From Muribaculaceae bacterium (GTDB taxonomy: Bacteria > Bacteroidota > Bacteroidia > Bacteroidales > Muribaculaceae), in NCBI GenBank assembly GCA_017505535.1, contig JAFVPD010000030.1:186001-250000 (forward strand): a stretch of 64,000 bases of DNA, written 5' to 3'. Both the position numbers and the translations under genes were made by a program. The stretch's first letter is position 1; each line of letters begins with the position of its first letter. The notes under the pieces are model-generated. The model was not told the origin of the DNA. It ran no database searches and saw only the letters and a list, made by a program, of their open reading frames with translations. Shown here piece by piece: positions 37,974 through 47,749 of this stretch.

Positions 37974-39287
37974 ATGAACAACAAAACAATATCTTGTCAT
38001 CTCATAGTATTTTGGATTGTACTTCTATCAGCAATCAAGATGGAAGGGAAAGCATTCAATACGTATGTTGTAGATTCAATCACATTAACGCCCCTGCCCG
38101 GTGCATCAATATTTGATAAACAAGGGAACGCAATTGGAATAAGCGATAACAACGGAAAACTCCCCTACATTTCAGCATATAGTCTCCCTATCACAATCCG
38201 TTACTTAGGATTTAAAGAAACATCTTTTGCCACATTAGATAAAGATACGCTTTATCTCTCTGAAATTCCTACCGAACTGCCTGAAGTAATCGTAGAATCA
38301 AAACGACATAAAGTTCTACATATCCTTGCCTACATTAGAGAATATTCAACTCTTACAACATACACCGACTCTGTATTTCTTTTTAGAGAAAAGATGGTGG
38401 ATTTCATGTTGACACCTGATAAAACTACAAAATTTAAAGGGTGGGAGAACCCTCGAATATTAAAAAGTAAATCCTATTATCGCTTTACAAACTCACAAGG
38501 ACTTGATAGTGTTAGCGACAAGTGTAACCACCACTTTTCATGGTCAGATTGGATTGGAATAGTAAAATCGCCTCAAATGATTGATGCGATAAGAACCACC
38601 GAACAAGGTTCCGATACAATATATGGGAAATATAGTCCTACCGAGATTTGGCATCGAAATCGAGATAAAATCAAAATCGACGTAAATGTATTAGCCGATA
38701 CGACAAGCAGGAAATGGGTCCCCAATATTTCTAACTTTTTTAAGAATCATCTTGACTTTGAAACATTCAGACTACAATATAACTACAATAATGTTGTGGG
38801 TGATTCTATTTACACAACCGACCTTGCCGGATACTCCTTTAATATTGAATCCAACGGACGTGGACATGACATGTTCCGTTTTAATCACAAAGACCAACCT
38901 TTTTTTGTGAGCACCTATGCCGAAGTCTATATTCTTGACAAAGAATATATTACAACTAAAGAAGCTAAAAATTGGGACAACAAAAAATTAGATTTTGACA
39001 ATTTAAGCATAATTGAGCCGGCTGATTTGCCGGAATTACAATCCTCAGTCAAAGAATTGGTTCAACGCGTAAACGATATTAACCACAACAATATTCGTCT
39101 TGATTTTACACCAAATTACCGATTAATGGGATATCGTGCACATAAACAGTCTATTGGACAGAGAGCATTATTTATATTGAAACAACTAACCGGTATATCC
39201 TCATATAAATCTCGCCGAAATTTTAATCGTAATTGGAATACGTTTCAAAAAAATCAAATGAAAAAAAACAACAACAAAACAGAATAA
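37974..39287 (+). CDS. Exported CarboxypepD_reg-like domain protein
   Basis: The 437-residue protein has a signal-like N-terminus (MNNKTISCHLIVFWIVLLSA). A carboxypeptidase-regulatory-like domain (about 28-110) follows: TYVVDSITLTPLPGASIFDKQGNAIGISDNNGK and LPEVIVESK. The remaining 320 residues form a domain common downstream of such modules in Bacteroidales but without a function I recognise; it is not a TonB receptor, since plug and barrel motifs are missing. An internal ATG at 38040 would remove the signal peptide, so 37974 is preferred despite the tightly placed promoter box. Confidence 0.75.
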   Translation: MNNKTISCHLIVFWIVLLSAIKMEGKAFNTYVVDSITLTPLPGASIFDKQGNAIGISDNNGKLPYISAYSLPITIRYLGFKETSFATLDKDTLYLSEIPTELPEVIVESKRHKVLHILAYIREYSTLTTYTDSVFLFREKMVDFMLTPDKTTKFKGWENPRILKSKSYYRFTNSQGLDSVSDKCNHHFSWSDWIGIVKSPQMIDAIRTTEQGSDTIYGKYSPTEIWHRNRDKIKIDVNVLADTTSRKWVPNISNFFKNHLDFETFRLQYNYNNVVGDSIYTTDLAGYSFNIESNGRGHDMFRFNHKDQPFFVSTYAEVYILDKEYITTKEAKNWDNKKLDFDNLSIIEPADLPELQSSVKELVQRVNDINHNNIRLDFTPNYRLMGYRAHKQSIGQRALFILKQLTGISSYKSRRNFNRNWNTFQKNQMKKNNNKTE

Positions 39288-39342
39288 ACACTATTAGGAT
39301 AATAGACCTAAATTTTAAGTCTATGATGTTGAGTTTTATTAT

Positions 39343-39350
39343 TAACTTTG
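39343..39350 (+). promoter_or_regulatory. -7 box abutting the start of the methyltransferase gene
   Basis: TAACTTTG matches TAnnTTTG and ends 4 bp before ATG 39355 (10 bp before ATG 39361). The -33 element is weak. Confidence 0.5.
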
Positions 39351-39354
39351 TAAC

Positions 39355-40545
39355 ATGATAATGACCGATGACATATTAAAGTGGATTGAGGAAAATAAAG
39401 GTGAAGACCCTGTAAAATTGCGACTTCGCTATCACAAGCACATGACCTCGGAAATTGATTTTGCCATAATGCAAATAGAATGTCGCAAGAAGGCTGCAAA
39501 AAAACTTTCCAAGACTCTTGAAAATAAACATTTCATTTTCCCCACTACCCTATCGGCAGAACAATGCACATCAGACCTACTCGCATCTTTTCATGCTTCG
39601 CTTATTGAAGACGGACAAAATGTAATTGACCTTACAAGCGGATTAGGCATTGATGTTTTTAACCTCGCACGCAAAGCTTCTCACGTCACAGCAATTGAAA
39701 TCAACCAAATTGTAGCCGATGCTATTCCTTTAAACGCGACTCAACTCGGTCTCAATAATATCTCGGTAATTAATGCCGACTGTAAAGAATTTCTCACAAA
39801 TTGCGATGAGAAATTTGATGTGGCCTTTATTGACCCGGCTCGAAGAGGAGACGGCGGCAAACGCTTATATGCCCTAAGCCAATGTTCTCCTGACGTTACA
39901 GAGATTTTGCCGCTCATAAAATCACATTGTCAACGACTCATAGTCAAAGCTTCACCAATGCTTGATATCTCACAAACATTAAAAGAATTGCCCAAATGTT
40001 GCGATATTTATCTTATTGGAACCCCTCAAGAGTGTAAAGAAATTGTTGCTGTTATTGAATTTGACCATACAGAATCAACTCCTAATATTCATGCCGTCAC
40101 TTTAGGAAAAGAAACTATATCTCATTACATTTTTAACAGAGAACAAGAAGCAAATGCTATTGCATCATACTCTATTCCTCAAGAACAACACTATCTATAT
40201 GAGCCTTATCCTGCTACAATGAAAGCAGCTCCTGTAAAACTATTATCAGAACAATACAAAGTTAACAAACTTCACCCTGCTACACATTTATACACGTCAT
40301 CAACAATCATCAATAACCTTCCAGCCGAAAGTTTCAAAATTGAAATAATAATACCATTCTCGTCAAAAGAGATTAAACAATTTGTCAAGAGTTATCCACA
40401 AATTAACGTTGCTACTCGCAACTTCCCTCTTTCCGCTGATGAATTACGCAAAAAGCTTAAGGTGTGCGATGGTGGCAATAAACGAGCGATGGCAACAACA
40501 TTAGCTAATGGAGATAAAGTAATTCTAATACTTTCTCGTATATAG
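39355..40545 (+). CDS. Class I SAM-dependent methyltransferase with THUMP-like C-terminal domain
   Basis: The 396-residue protein has a helical N-terminal part and a Rossmann methyltransferase core with VIDLTSGLGIDVF (SAM binding), VTAIEIN and the motif FIDPARRGDGGKR (a DPxR-type motif). A C-terminal domain follows that is found with this family in Bacteroidota (PG_1098 type, ferredoxin-like/THUMP-like). RNA modification is likely by analogy, but the target is unknown. Either ATG 39355 or ATG 39361 may be the start. It converges on smpB with only 3 bp between the stop codons. Confidence 0.83.
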   Translation: MIMTDDILKWIEENKGEDPVKLRLRYHKHMTSEIDFAIMQIECRKKAAKKLSKTLENKHFIFPTTLSAEQCTSDLLASFHASLIEDGQNVIDLTSGLGIDVFNLARKASHVTAIEINQIVADAIPLNATQLGLNNISVINADCKEFLTNCDEKFDVAFIDPARRGDGGKRLYALSQCSPDVTEILPLIKSHCQRLIVKASPMLDISQTLKELPKCCDIYLIGTPQECKEIVAVIEFDHTESTPNIHAVTLGKETISHYIFNREQEANAIASYSIPQEQHYLYEPYPATMKAAPVKLLSEQYKVNKLHPATHLYTSSTIINNLPAESFKIEIIIPFSSKEIKQFVKSYPQINVATRNFPLSADELRKKLKVCDGGNKRAMATTLANGDKVILILSRI

Positions 40546-40548
40546 TAA

Positions 40549-41001
40549 TTACTTCTCAAACATTCTTGCGATTGAACGTTTATCTTCTCGTTCTTTTATT
40601 GATTGTCGTTTATCATATTCTTTCTTGCCTCGACCAATACCTATTACAAGTTTAGCAAGACCTCGTCCATTAATAAACAATCTCAATGGAACAATTGTAT
40701 ATCCTGTTTCCTTGCCACACTTCTCAATCTTAGCAATTTCTTTCTTTGTCAACAACAATTTTCGATCTCGGCGGGCTTCATGATTATTGTAGGTACCATA
40801 AAAGTATTCAGCGATGTACATATTTTTCACCCACACTTCCCCATTAATGACATAACAGAACGTATCAACAAGACTCGCTTTACCTAAACGTATGGATTTG
40901 ATTTCAGTTCCGGTCAATACAATTCCCGCAGTATATGTATCAGATATACTATAATCAAACGTTGCTCGCTTATTCTTTATATTGATTTCCTTAAAATTCA
41001 T
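40549..41001 (-). CDS. smpB: SsrA-binding protein SmpB
   Basis: SmpB delivers tmRNA to stalled ribosomes. The 150-residue protein matches the family throughout: [40 protein letters not shown], and the basic tail [17 protein letters not shown], which enters the decoding centre. It lies 15 bp downstream of the Yip1-family gene, likely in one operon. The tmRNA gene itself is not in the window. Confidence 0.96.
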   Translation of the reverse strand: MNFKEINIKNKRATFDYSISDTYTAGIVLTGTEIKSIRLGKASLVDTFCYVINGEVWVKNMYIAEYFYGTYNNHEARRDRKLLLTKKEIAKIEKCGKETGYTIVPLRLFINGRGLAKLVIGIGRGKKEYDKRQSIKEREDKRSIARMFEK

Positions 41002-41016
41002 CTACAAATAAAATTA

Positions 41017-41565
41017 TTAATTGGGAAACATTGCATTAAATAGACTTGGAATTAAATATGTAGGCAAAATCATTGCAGCAACCGATAAGCCAATAAAATG
41101 CCACATCTTCGCTTCTACGACAGCCATATATCTTGCGCCTCTCCAGATGATAATAACCAAATACAACGGGAAAAGTTGTATCAACGGAACATCAGTAGGG
41201 AAAAAATTAGCCAGGAACTCAATGAGCATTAATATTGATAATATATATAACACAAACGTTGAATTGCGCTTTTCATTTTGTGTTCCAACAATATATTTAT
41301 GTAAAAACATAGAATACATAAATACCGCAAAATAATAGGTCAAGAAATATTTGGCAACAATGACCAATGCTCCATGAAAAAATTGACCAACGGTAATATC
41401 ATGATAACAAAAGTCCATTAACGACGACAACACAGTTAATGCCATTAACGGATAAAAGCCATATAACAAGAGCCACTTAACGTCACTCCCGGCCTTTGAA
41501 ATATCCTCCCACCCTGGATCGGGAGCGAGAATTAATTGTGATATATATTTTAGAAAGTAGTGCAT
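41017..41565 (-). CDS. Yip1 family integral membrane protein
   Basis: The 182-residue protein has about five transmembrane segments and the start APDPGWEDISKAG typical of Bacteroidota Yip1/DUF1282 proteins. Function is not established in bacteria. It precedes smpB in a two-gene operon, with a -7 box at 41584-41591. Confidence 0.75.
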   Translation of the reverse strand: MHYFLKYISQLILAPDPGWEDISKAGSDVKWLLLYGFYPLMALTVLSSLMDFCYHDITVGQFFHGALVIVAKYFLTYYFAVFMYSMFLHKYIVGTQNEKRNSTFVLYILSILMLIEFLANFFPTDVPLIQLFPLYLVIIIWRGARYMAVVEAKMWHFIGLSVAAMILPTYLIPSLFNAMFPN

Positions 41566-41583
41566 TTGAAATTAATTATACAA

Positions 41584-41591
41584 CAAAGTTA
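41584..41591 (-). promoter_or_regulatory. -7 box of the Yip1-smpB operon
   Basis: On the minus strand TAACTTTG (41584-41591) lies 18 bp before the ATG at 41565. It is divergent from the box at 41624-41631. Confidence 0.65.
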
Positions 41592-41623
41592 ATAATAATC
41601 ATCGGTTTTTCACGGAAAAGAAT

Positions 41624-41631
41624 TAAATTTG
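41624..41631 (+). promoter_or_regulatory. -7 box of the DUF5606 gene
   Basis: TAAATTTG matches TAnnTTTG and lies 37 bp before the ATG at 41669. Confidence 0.65.
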
Positions 41632-41668
41632 TAGTCAAATTTTGAATAATCATAATAATTAAACCAAT

Positions 41669-42100
41669 ATGTTGAAAACTATTCTTTCAATATCAGGCCG
41701 CCCCGGACTGTTTAAGCTCGTGAACCAAGGTAAAAATATGCTCATCGTAGAATCACTCGCAACTAAAAAGCGTGTTCCTGCTTATGCGCATGACAAAGTT
41801 ATTTCTCTCGGTGATATTGCCATTTATACCTATGACGAAGATATCCCATTGGCCGATGTATTTGAATCAATTAAAGAAAAGAACGAAGGAAAAACAGTTG
41901 ATGTTAAAGCCTTAGGTGATGATGCTAAAATCAGAGCCTATTTTGAAACCGTCCTTCCTGAATTTGACCAAGATAGAGTCTATACCAATGACATTAAAAA
42001 GGTTTTCAGTTGGTATAATCAGCTCATTAATGCCGGCTTTGAAACATTTAAATCACAAGAAGATAATGCTGAAGAGCCTGAAGTGGCAGAAGAAAAATAA
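41669..42100 (+). CDS. DUF5606 family protein
   Basis: The 143-residue protein starts MLKTILSISGRPGLFKLV, the hallmark of the Bacteroidota DUF5606 family, which has no established function. The first ~60 residues form a small beta-rich domain (SGRPGLFKLVNQGKNMLIVES); the rest is helical with an acidic tail (QEDNAEEPEVAEEK). No signal peptide is present. It is monocistronic with its own promoter and terminator. Confidence 0.85.
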   Translation: MLKTILSISGRPGLFKLVNQGKNMLIVESLATKKRVPAYAHDKVISLGDIAIYTYDEDIPLADVFESIKEKNEGKTVDVKALGDDAKIRAYFETVLPEFDQDRVYTNDIKKVFSWYNQLINAGFETFKSQEDNAEEPEVAEEK

Positions 42101-42120
42101 TACTACACTTAATCACGCAT

Positions 42121-42164
42121 AAAAAAGATGGAGACTGATATATATATCGGTCTCCATCTTTTTT
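42121..42164. terminator. Bidirectional terminator between the DUF5606 gene and lon
   Basis: A 15-bp stem (42121-42135 with 42150-42164, AAAAAAGATGGAGAC) has A and T runs on its outer ends. An inner palindrome GATATATATATC lengthens the hairpin. Confidence 0.9.
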
Positions 42165-42200
42165 AATTCAAATTTATGAGATGGTACAAATTAAGTAGCA

Positions 42201-44633
42201 TTATAATTCTAATGCATCGGGCACTTTCTCTGATGTTATCGCAATATCAAAGACCTCTTTTACTGTATTAACATAATGGAATGTCAATCCGGTTAAAAAG
42301 TTGGCACTAATGTCATCAATATCCTTGCGATTATCTGCCGACAAAATAATATCGGTAATCCCGGCTCGTTTTGCCGCCAAAATTTTCTCTTTAATACCTC
42401 CAACAGGAAGCACTTTTCCGCGCAATGTAATTTCACCGGTCATAGCAAGTCTATCTCTAACCTTGCGCTGTGTAAAGGTTGAAACAATTGATGTTGCCAT
42501 TGTAATACCAGCCGATGGGCCATCTTTGGGAATTGCTCCCTCAGGGACATGAATGTGTAATGAATACTTATCAAATAGGTCATCGGCAATGCCTAATTGT
42601 TTCGCATGAGCTTTTACATATTGAAGAGCAATAACTGCCGACTCCTTCATCACATCGCCCAAATTCCCTGTTAGAGTGAGTTTCTCGCCTTTACCCTTAG
42701 ACAATGAAGACTCTATAAATAGAATTTCACCTCCAACAGCAGTCCATGCAAGTCCGGTTACTACACCTGCAAAATTATTTCCCTCATATCTATCTTTGTT
42801 AAAGATTTCAACACCAAGGAATTCCCTGAGATGTTCAGGCAAAATATTATTGGGAAAATCTTTGCCACTCATCTTAGACAACACAATTTTGCGTATCACA
42901 GTTGACATCTTCTTTTCAAGCTGACGAACACCACTTTCTGAAGTGTAGCTCTCAATGAGTTTCACAAGAGCTTCACGTGAAAAAGTGATTTCATTAGGTG
43001 TAAAGTTATGCTCCTTAAATAAACGAGGCGCAATGTGACGTAAAGCAATTTCCACTTTCTCTTCGAGCAAATATCCCGCAATGTCAATTATTTCCATACG
43101 GTCAAGCAGTGGCTGTGATAAAGTGGAAAGAGTATTTGCCGTTGCAATAAACAGCACCTTTGACAAATCATAGTCAACATCAATATAATTGTCATGGAAA
43201 TGACAGTTTTGCTCCGGATCAAGCACTTCGAGCAATGCCGCAGATGGGTCTCCCTTAAAATCGTGACCAATCTTATCAACCTCGTCGAGCAATAACACAG
43301 GATTTGATGAGCCACTGCGACGCATAGCATCCATTATGCGACCGGGCATGGCTCCAATATATGTGCGACGATGACCACGAATTTCAGCTTCGTCGTGCAA
43401 ACCGCCCAATGAAACTCGTTGATATTTTCGACCAAGAGCGCGAGCAATAGATTGTCCCAATGAAGTTTTTCCTACTCCCGGAGCACCACAAAGGCACAAA
43501 ATTGGGGCTTTGCCGTCAGGTGTATTCATCAAAACCGCCAATTGTTCAAGAATGCGATCTTTAACCTTCTCAAGGCCATAGTGATCATCATCAAGAATCT
43601 GTTTAGCTTTTGAGAAATCAGTATTAAGTTCTGTATATTTATTCCATGGGAGGTCTAGCAGAGTCTCAATATATGTGTATTGAACCGAGTAATCAGGACT
43701 TTGCGGATTAAGTCGGCGCAATTTATCTAATTCTTTATTTAGGGATTTACGCACAGCCTCTGGGAATTCTATAGACGCTGCTTTTTCCTCAAATGCATCA
43801 GCATCATCACCGTCACCATATAGTTCTTGACGTATAGCCTCCATTTGTTGTTGGAGGAAAACACTGCGTTGTTGGTCATCAAGATTTTGTTTGGCTCGTT
43901 GTTGTATCTCACGACTAATATCAACCATTTGCTCATTTCGCGTGAGCTCGGTCAATAATGCAAAGGCTCGTTCTTTGATGCGATATTTCGCCATCAGCGA
44001 TTGCTTAAACGCAACATCAAACGGAGTGTGAGTTGCCACCAAATTAATCAATCCAACTGCCTCAGGGAAATTAGCTATATTGAAAACAAGTTCATTGGCG
44101 CCTTCGCCTGTTTTCTTCAAAAGATTCAAAGTAGAATCCTTTACAGCCTTAGAAAGAGCCTCAAATTCTTTATCACCTTTAGAGGGCAAAACGTCATCAA
44201 TAATTTTAATATGCGCCGACAACTTAGCTTGAGGCATCAAAACACCGGTTCCTGCTCCTAAAATCTTAAACTTATCACGCGCACGCATGAGTGCTGTGTG
44301 TGTACCATCAGGCAAAGTGAAAATTTTCAAAACATCGGCTGTAACACCATATTTGTATAACCCACGCATTACATCGGGATATTCCTCTGAAGGATCTTTT
44401 TGACACACAATACCCACAGGAATTCCACGCTTATTAGCAAGTTCGGCGGTCACAAAAGAATTTGAGCGACCAAGCTGAATGGGAATAGTAACACCCGGAA
44501 ATAGAACTAAATTACGCGTCGGAATAATTGGCAAATCATTCACATCGGGTTCTGCAGTAAATTTAGAAGTATCTATGTCAATTTGTCCGATTGGAACTAT
44601 TCGAGAATTGTCGTCGTCAGAAAAGTATTTCAT
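42201..44633 (-). CDS. lon: ATP-dependent protease Lon
   Basis: Lon degrades misfolded and regulatory proteins in the cytoplasm. The ~810-residue protein has the N-terminal substrate domain ([19 protein letters not shown]), an AAA+ module with Walker [10 protein letters not shown] and Walker [10 protein letters not shown], and a peptidase domain with the catalytic Ser in [14 protein letters not shown] and Lys in [14 protein letters not shown]. The ATG at 44633 is used; the frame extends upstream to a TTG at 44651 that adds six residues. No clear promoter was identified. Confidence 0.96.
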   Translation of the reverse strand: MKYFSDDDNSRIVPIGQIDIDTSKFTAEPDVNDLPIIPTRNLVLFPGVTIPIQLGRSNSFVTAELANKRGIPVGIVCQKDPSEEYPDVMRGLYKYGVTADVLKIFTLPDGTHTALMRARDKFKILGAGTGVLMPQAKLSAHIKIIDDVLPSKGDKEFEALSKAVKDSTLNLLKKTGEGANELVFNIANFPEAVGLINLVATHTPFDVAFKQSLMAKYRIKERAFALLTELTRNEQMVDISREIQQRAKQNLDDQQRSVFLQQQMEAIRQELYGDGDDADAFEEKAASIEFPEAVRKSLNKELDKLRRLNPQSPDYSVQYTYIETLLDLPWNKYTELNTDFSKAKQILDDDHYGLEKVKDRILEQLAVLMNTPDGKAPILCLCGAPGVGKTSLGQSIARALGRKYQRVSLGGLHDEAEIRGHRRTYIGAMPGRIMDAMRRSGSSNPVLLLDEVDKIGHDFKGDPSAALLEVLDPEQNCHFHDNYIDVDYDLSKVLFIATANTLSTLSQPLLDRMEIIDIAGYLLEEKVEIALRHIAPRLFKEHNFTPNEITFSREALVKLIESYTSESGVRQLEKKMSTVIRKIVLSKMSGKDFPNNILPEHLREFLGVEIFNKDRYEGNNFAGVVTGLAWTAVGGEILFIESSLSKGKGEKLTLTGNLGDVMKESAVIALQYVKAHAKQLGIADDLFDKYSLHIHVPEGAIPKDGPSAGITMATSIVSTFTQRKVRDRLAMTGEITLRGKVLPVGGIKEKILAAKRAGITDIILSADNRKDIDDISANFLTGLTFHYVNTVKEVFDIAITSEKVPDALEL

Positions 44634-44749
44634 ATAAAAACTGTATTGCAATAAAACATCGTCATATTTATATGCAAATAGAGTGCCAAAAAATTACAGT
44701 AAGGTAATATGATAATAAAACAATCAATAAATCTCTACCAATAAAAAAC

Positions 44750-44763
44750 ATGTTGTGTAACAT
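44750..44763. promoter_or_regulatory. Inverted repeat ATGTT-N4-AACAT upstream of fusA2, possible operator
   Basis: A 5-bp perfect inverted repeat with a 4-bp spacer sits just upstream of the putative -33 box (44776-44778) of the EF-G2 gene. In Bacteroides the orthologous gene depends on the CRP-family regulator Cur. Assigning this repeat to such a regulator is inference. Confidence 0.35.
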
Positions 44764-44775
44764 ACTAAGAAATTA

Positions 44776-44805
44776 TTGCCAAATCAAAATAAATTGCTAC
44801 ATTGC
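44776..44805 (+). promoter_or_regulatory. Weak promoter of fusA2
   Basis: TTG (44776-44778), a 19-bp gap and TACATTGC (44798-44805), which departs from TAnnTTTG at two positions. A weak -7 box would suit an activator-dependent gene. Confidence 0.35.
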
Positions 44806-44856
44806 GCTCGCTTTTACAAACAAAATGAAATACTAACAATTTAAATCTCTAATAAC

Positions 44857-47016
44857 ATGAAGGTTTATCAAACTAACGAAATCAAAAACATCGCCTTGCT
44901 TGGTAGCAAAGGCTCGGGTAAAACCACACTCGCTGAGGCAATGCTTTTCGAGTGTGGAGTTATAAAACGTCGTGGTTCAGTTGATGCCAAAAATACTGTC
45001 AGCGACTATTTCCCGGTTGAAAAGGAATATGGTTATTCGGTGTTTTCAACCGTTTTTTATGCTGAATTCTTAGGAAAAAAACTCAACGTAATAGATTGTC
45101 CGGGAGCTGACGATTTTGTTGGTAGCGCTATCACAGCTCTTAGTGTTACTGATACCGGCGTGATTGTTATCAATGGCCAATATGGCGTTGAAGTGGGCAC
45201 ACAAAACATTTTCCGCACAACCGCATCATTGAAAAAACCAGTAATTTTTGCAATGAACCAACTTGACGGAGAAAAAGCTGACTACGAAAATGTTCTTGAG
45301 CAAATGAAAGAAGTTTTTGGCAGCAAAGTTGTTCCCATTCAATATCCTCTTGCTTGTGGTCCCGGTTTCAATGCAATGATTGACGTGCTTTTGATGAAAA
45401 AGTATTCTTGGGGGCCTGATGGTGGTGTTCCCACTATCGAAGATATTCCTGCATCTGAAATGGAAAAAGCTCAAGAATTGCACCAACAACTCGTTGAAGC
45501 AGCGGCTGAAAACGATGAAACTTTGATGGAAAAATTCTTTGACCAAGGACACTTAACCGAAGATGAAATGCGCGAAGGAATACGCAAAGGTCTTGTTGAC
45601 CGCTCTATCTTCCCCGTATTCTGCGTTAGCGCTGAAAAAGACATGGGTGTTCGTCGTATGATGGAATTCCTCGGCAACGTAGTTCCTTTCGTAGAAGATA
45701 TGCCAGCTCCGGTTGATGCTCATGGCAACGAAGTTAAACCTGATTCAAATGGTCCTTTGAGCTTGTACGTGTTCAAAACCACAGTTGAACCACACATCGG
45801 TGAAGTGAGCTATTTCAAAGTTATGTCAGGTACATTAACTGCCGGTGCCGACTTAGAGAATATGAGTCGCGGTTCAAAAGAACGCTTTGCTCAAATTAAT
45901 TGCGTATGTGGCCAAATTAAAACTCCTGCCGACAAACTATGTGCAGGTGATATAGGTGCGACAGTAAAAATGAAAGATGTGCGCACAGGCAATACTCTAA
46001 ACGAGAAAGGTTGCGATTATCTATATGATGACTACATCAAATATCCCGCGCCTAAATATCAACGTGCCGTAAGACCTGTTACTGAAAGTGATGCTGAAAA
46101 GCTCAGTGCTATACTCACTCGTATGCACGAAGAAGATCCTACATGGGTTGTTGAGCAATCAAAAGAATTGAAACAAACAATCCTTTCAGGACAAGGTGAA
46201 TTCCACTTGCGTACACTCAAATGGCGTGTTGAAAATAATGATAAATTACCTATCGTATTTGAAGAGCCAAAGATTCCATATCGTGAAACAATTACAAAGG
46301 CTGCACGTGCCGACTATCGCCACAAAAAACAATCAGGTGGTGCAGGTCAATTTGGTGAAGTACACTTGATTATTGAGCCATATACCGAAGGAATGCCAGC
46401 ACCCGACACTTATCGTTTCGGTGGACAAGAATATAAGATGAACGTGCGTGATACTCAAGAGATACCTTTGGATTGGGGTGGTAAATTAGTTATCCACAAC
46501 TGTATCGTAGGTGGTGCTATTGATGCTCGCTTTATTCCGGCTATCGTAAAAGGACTCATGGACCGCATGGAGCAAGGACCATTAACAGGCTCTTATGCTC
46601 GTGACGTTAGAGTTTGCATCTATGATGGTAAGATGCACCCGGTTGACTCTAATGAAATCTCATTCCGCTTGGCAGGACGCAATGCATTCAGTGAAGCATT
46701 CCGCAATGCTAACCCCAAAATCCTTGAACCGGTTTACGACGTTGACGTAATGGTTCCTGCCGATGTAATGGGTGATGTGATGAGTGATCTTCAAGGTCGC
46801 CGTGCTATCATCATGGGTATGGCAAGCGAAAACGGATTTGAAAAACTCAGTGCTAAAGTTCCTTTGAAAGAAATGGCTTCTTATTCAACTGCGTTGAGTT
46901 CAATCACAGGTGGACGCTCTTCATTCTCAATGAAATTTGCTTCATATGAATTAGTACCAAGCGATGTTCAAGAAAAACTTCTCAAGGCATACGCTGAAGA
47001 AAACACTGACGAATAA
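44857..47016 (+). CDS. fusA2: Elongation factor G paralogue EF-G2, GTPase motifs degenerate
   Basis: The 719-residue protein has all EF-G domains. It closely resembles the Bacteroides EF-G2, reported to support translation during carbon limitation without hydrolysing GTP. Seen here: a P-loop GSKGSGKT (16-23), switch II reads DCPGADDF (80-87) with A84 where EF-G has its catalytic His, and the base-specificity motif NKxD is NQLD (134-137). The effector loop is also unlike that of EF-G (NTVSDYFPVEKEYGYS). Domains III-V are well conserved (GQGEFHLRTLKWR; GGAIDARFIPAIVKG). It is a single gene with a ~220-bp upstream region. Confidence 0.92.
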   Translation: MKVYQTNEIKNIALLGSKGSGKTTLAEAMLFECGVIKRRGSVDAKNTVSDYFPVEKEYGYSVFSTVFYAEFLGKKLNVIDCPGADDFVGSAITALSVTDTGVIVINGQYGVEVGTQNIFRTTASLKKPVIFAMNQLDGEKADYENVLEQMKEVFGSKVVPIQYPLACGPGFNAMIDVLLMKKYSWGPDGGVPTIEDIPASEMEKAQELHQQLVEAAAENDETLMEKFFDQGHLTEDEMREGIRKGLVDRSIFPVFCVSAEKDMGVRRMMEFLGNVVPFVEDMPAPVDAHGNEVKPDSNGPLSLYVFKTTVEPHIGEVSYFKVMSGTLTAGADLENMSRGSKERFAQINCVCGQIKTPADKLCAGDIGATVKMKDVRTGNTLNEKGCDYLYDDYIKYPAPKYQRAVRPVTESDAEKLSAILTRMHEEDPTWVVEQSKELKQTILSGQGEFHLRTLKWRVENNDKLPIVFEEPKIPYRETITKAARADYRHKKQSGGAGQFGEVHLIIEPYTEGMPAPDTYRFGGQEYKMNVRDTQEIPLDWGGKLVIHNCIVGGAIDARFIPAIVKGLMDRMEQGPLTGSYARDVRVCIYDGKMHPVDSNEISFRLAGRNAFSEAFRNANPKILEPVYDVDVMVPADVMGDVMSDLQGRRAIIMGMASENGFEKLSAKVPLKEMASYSTALSSITGGRSSFSMKFASYELVPSDVQEKLLKAYAEENTDE

Positions 47017-47030
47017 TACTTGATTGTCGT

Positions 47031-47081
47031 CATAATAAAAAATAAATCCCGCATCAATTGATGTGGGATTTATTTTATTAT
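47031..47081. terminator. Bidirectional terminator between fusA2 and the DUF4293 gene
   Basis: AATAAATCCC(G)CATCAATTG... pairs with its mirror (47041-47074), with a central perfect palindrome CATCAATTGATG and one G-T pair. Flanking A/T runs extend the stem to both sides. Confidence 0.85.
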
Positions 47082-47099
47082 GCTCTATTTAATTGTTTA

Positions 47100-47501
47100 T
47101 TATCTCAAACGATCGTAACTTTTTAGCAACTTATCATCGGCTTTAATGCGAGCAAGTGCCGCCAAAGTAATTACAAATGCAGCACCGAGCAATAATGGAG
47201 CGCCAAACCATTCTATAGCAACGTCCGCCAAATTATAAATCAATAATGCTCCCGAAACACCTGATGCAAGATACAACAACAAACAAATCTTTACAACCAT
47301 TTGCTGTCTTGCCAAATTCTTAAACATAAAAATTGAAATTAATAGCAATAATGCAATCAGAGCATTCAATGTGAGATAAACGGGATAATCACAAACACAC
47401 ACCGGCGCTTCTGAAATCAGAGCCATGGGACGAAAACAAAAAAATCCCATCATTATTGACGCTATCAATAGATATAACGACTGTAAACGTTGTATTACCA
47501 T
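47100..47501 (-). CDS. DUF4293 family membrane protein
   Basis: The 133-residue protein begins MVIQRLQSLYLLIASIMM, the conserved start of the Bacteroidota DUF4293 family, and has four transmembrane segments. Function is unknown. A strong promoter lies at 47533-47564 on the minus strand. Confidence 0.85.
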   Translation of the reverse strand: MVIQRLQSLYLLIASIMMGFFCFRPMALISEAPVCVCDYPVYLTLNALIALLLLISIFMFKNLARQQMVVKICLLLYLASGVSGALLIYNLADVAIEWFGAPLLLGAAFVITLAALARIKADDKLLKSYDRLR

Positions 47502-47532
47502 ACTATTATATTTATTTAAATTAGATTTTCTG

Positions 47533-47564
47533 CAAAGTTAACACAATTATTGGGATTGGGCAAA
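47533..47564 (-). promoter_or_regulatory. Promoter of the DUF4293 gene
   Basis: On the minus strand TTTG (47561-47564), a 20-bp gap and TAACTTTG (47533-47540) match the consensus exactly. Confidence 0.8.
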
Positions 47565-47707
47565 CTATTACATTTTGCCATCATTCAGCACGTCAAAACC
47601 CGCTTTCCATCAGCCAACGCCTATGAGAATATCTATAAACTCACATTATTCTATCTTTTTGTCATAAAAAATGATTATAAAAACTATGAATTTACAAATA
47701 TTGTTGC

Positions 47708-47715
47708 TATTTTTG
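47708..47715 (+). promoter_or_regulatory. -7 box of gdhA
   Basis: TATTTTTG matches TAnnTTTG and lies 34 bp before ATG 47750. The -33 box is not clear. Confidence 0.55.
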
Positions 47716-47749
47716 TAGGAGAATCAATACCATTAAATTCATATTTGTT

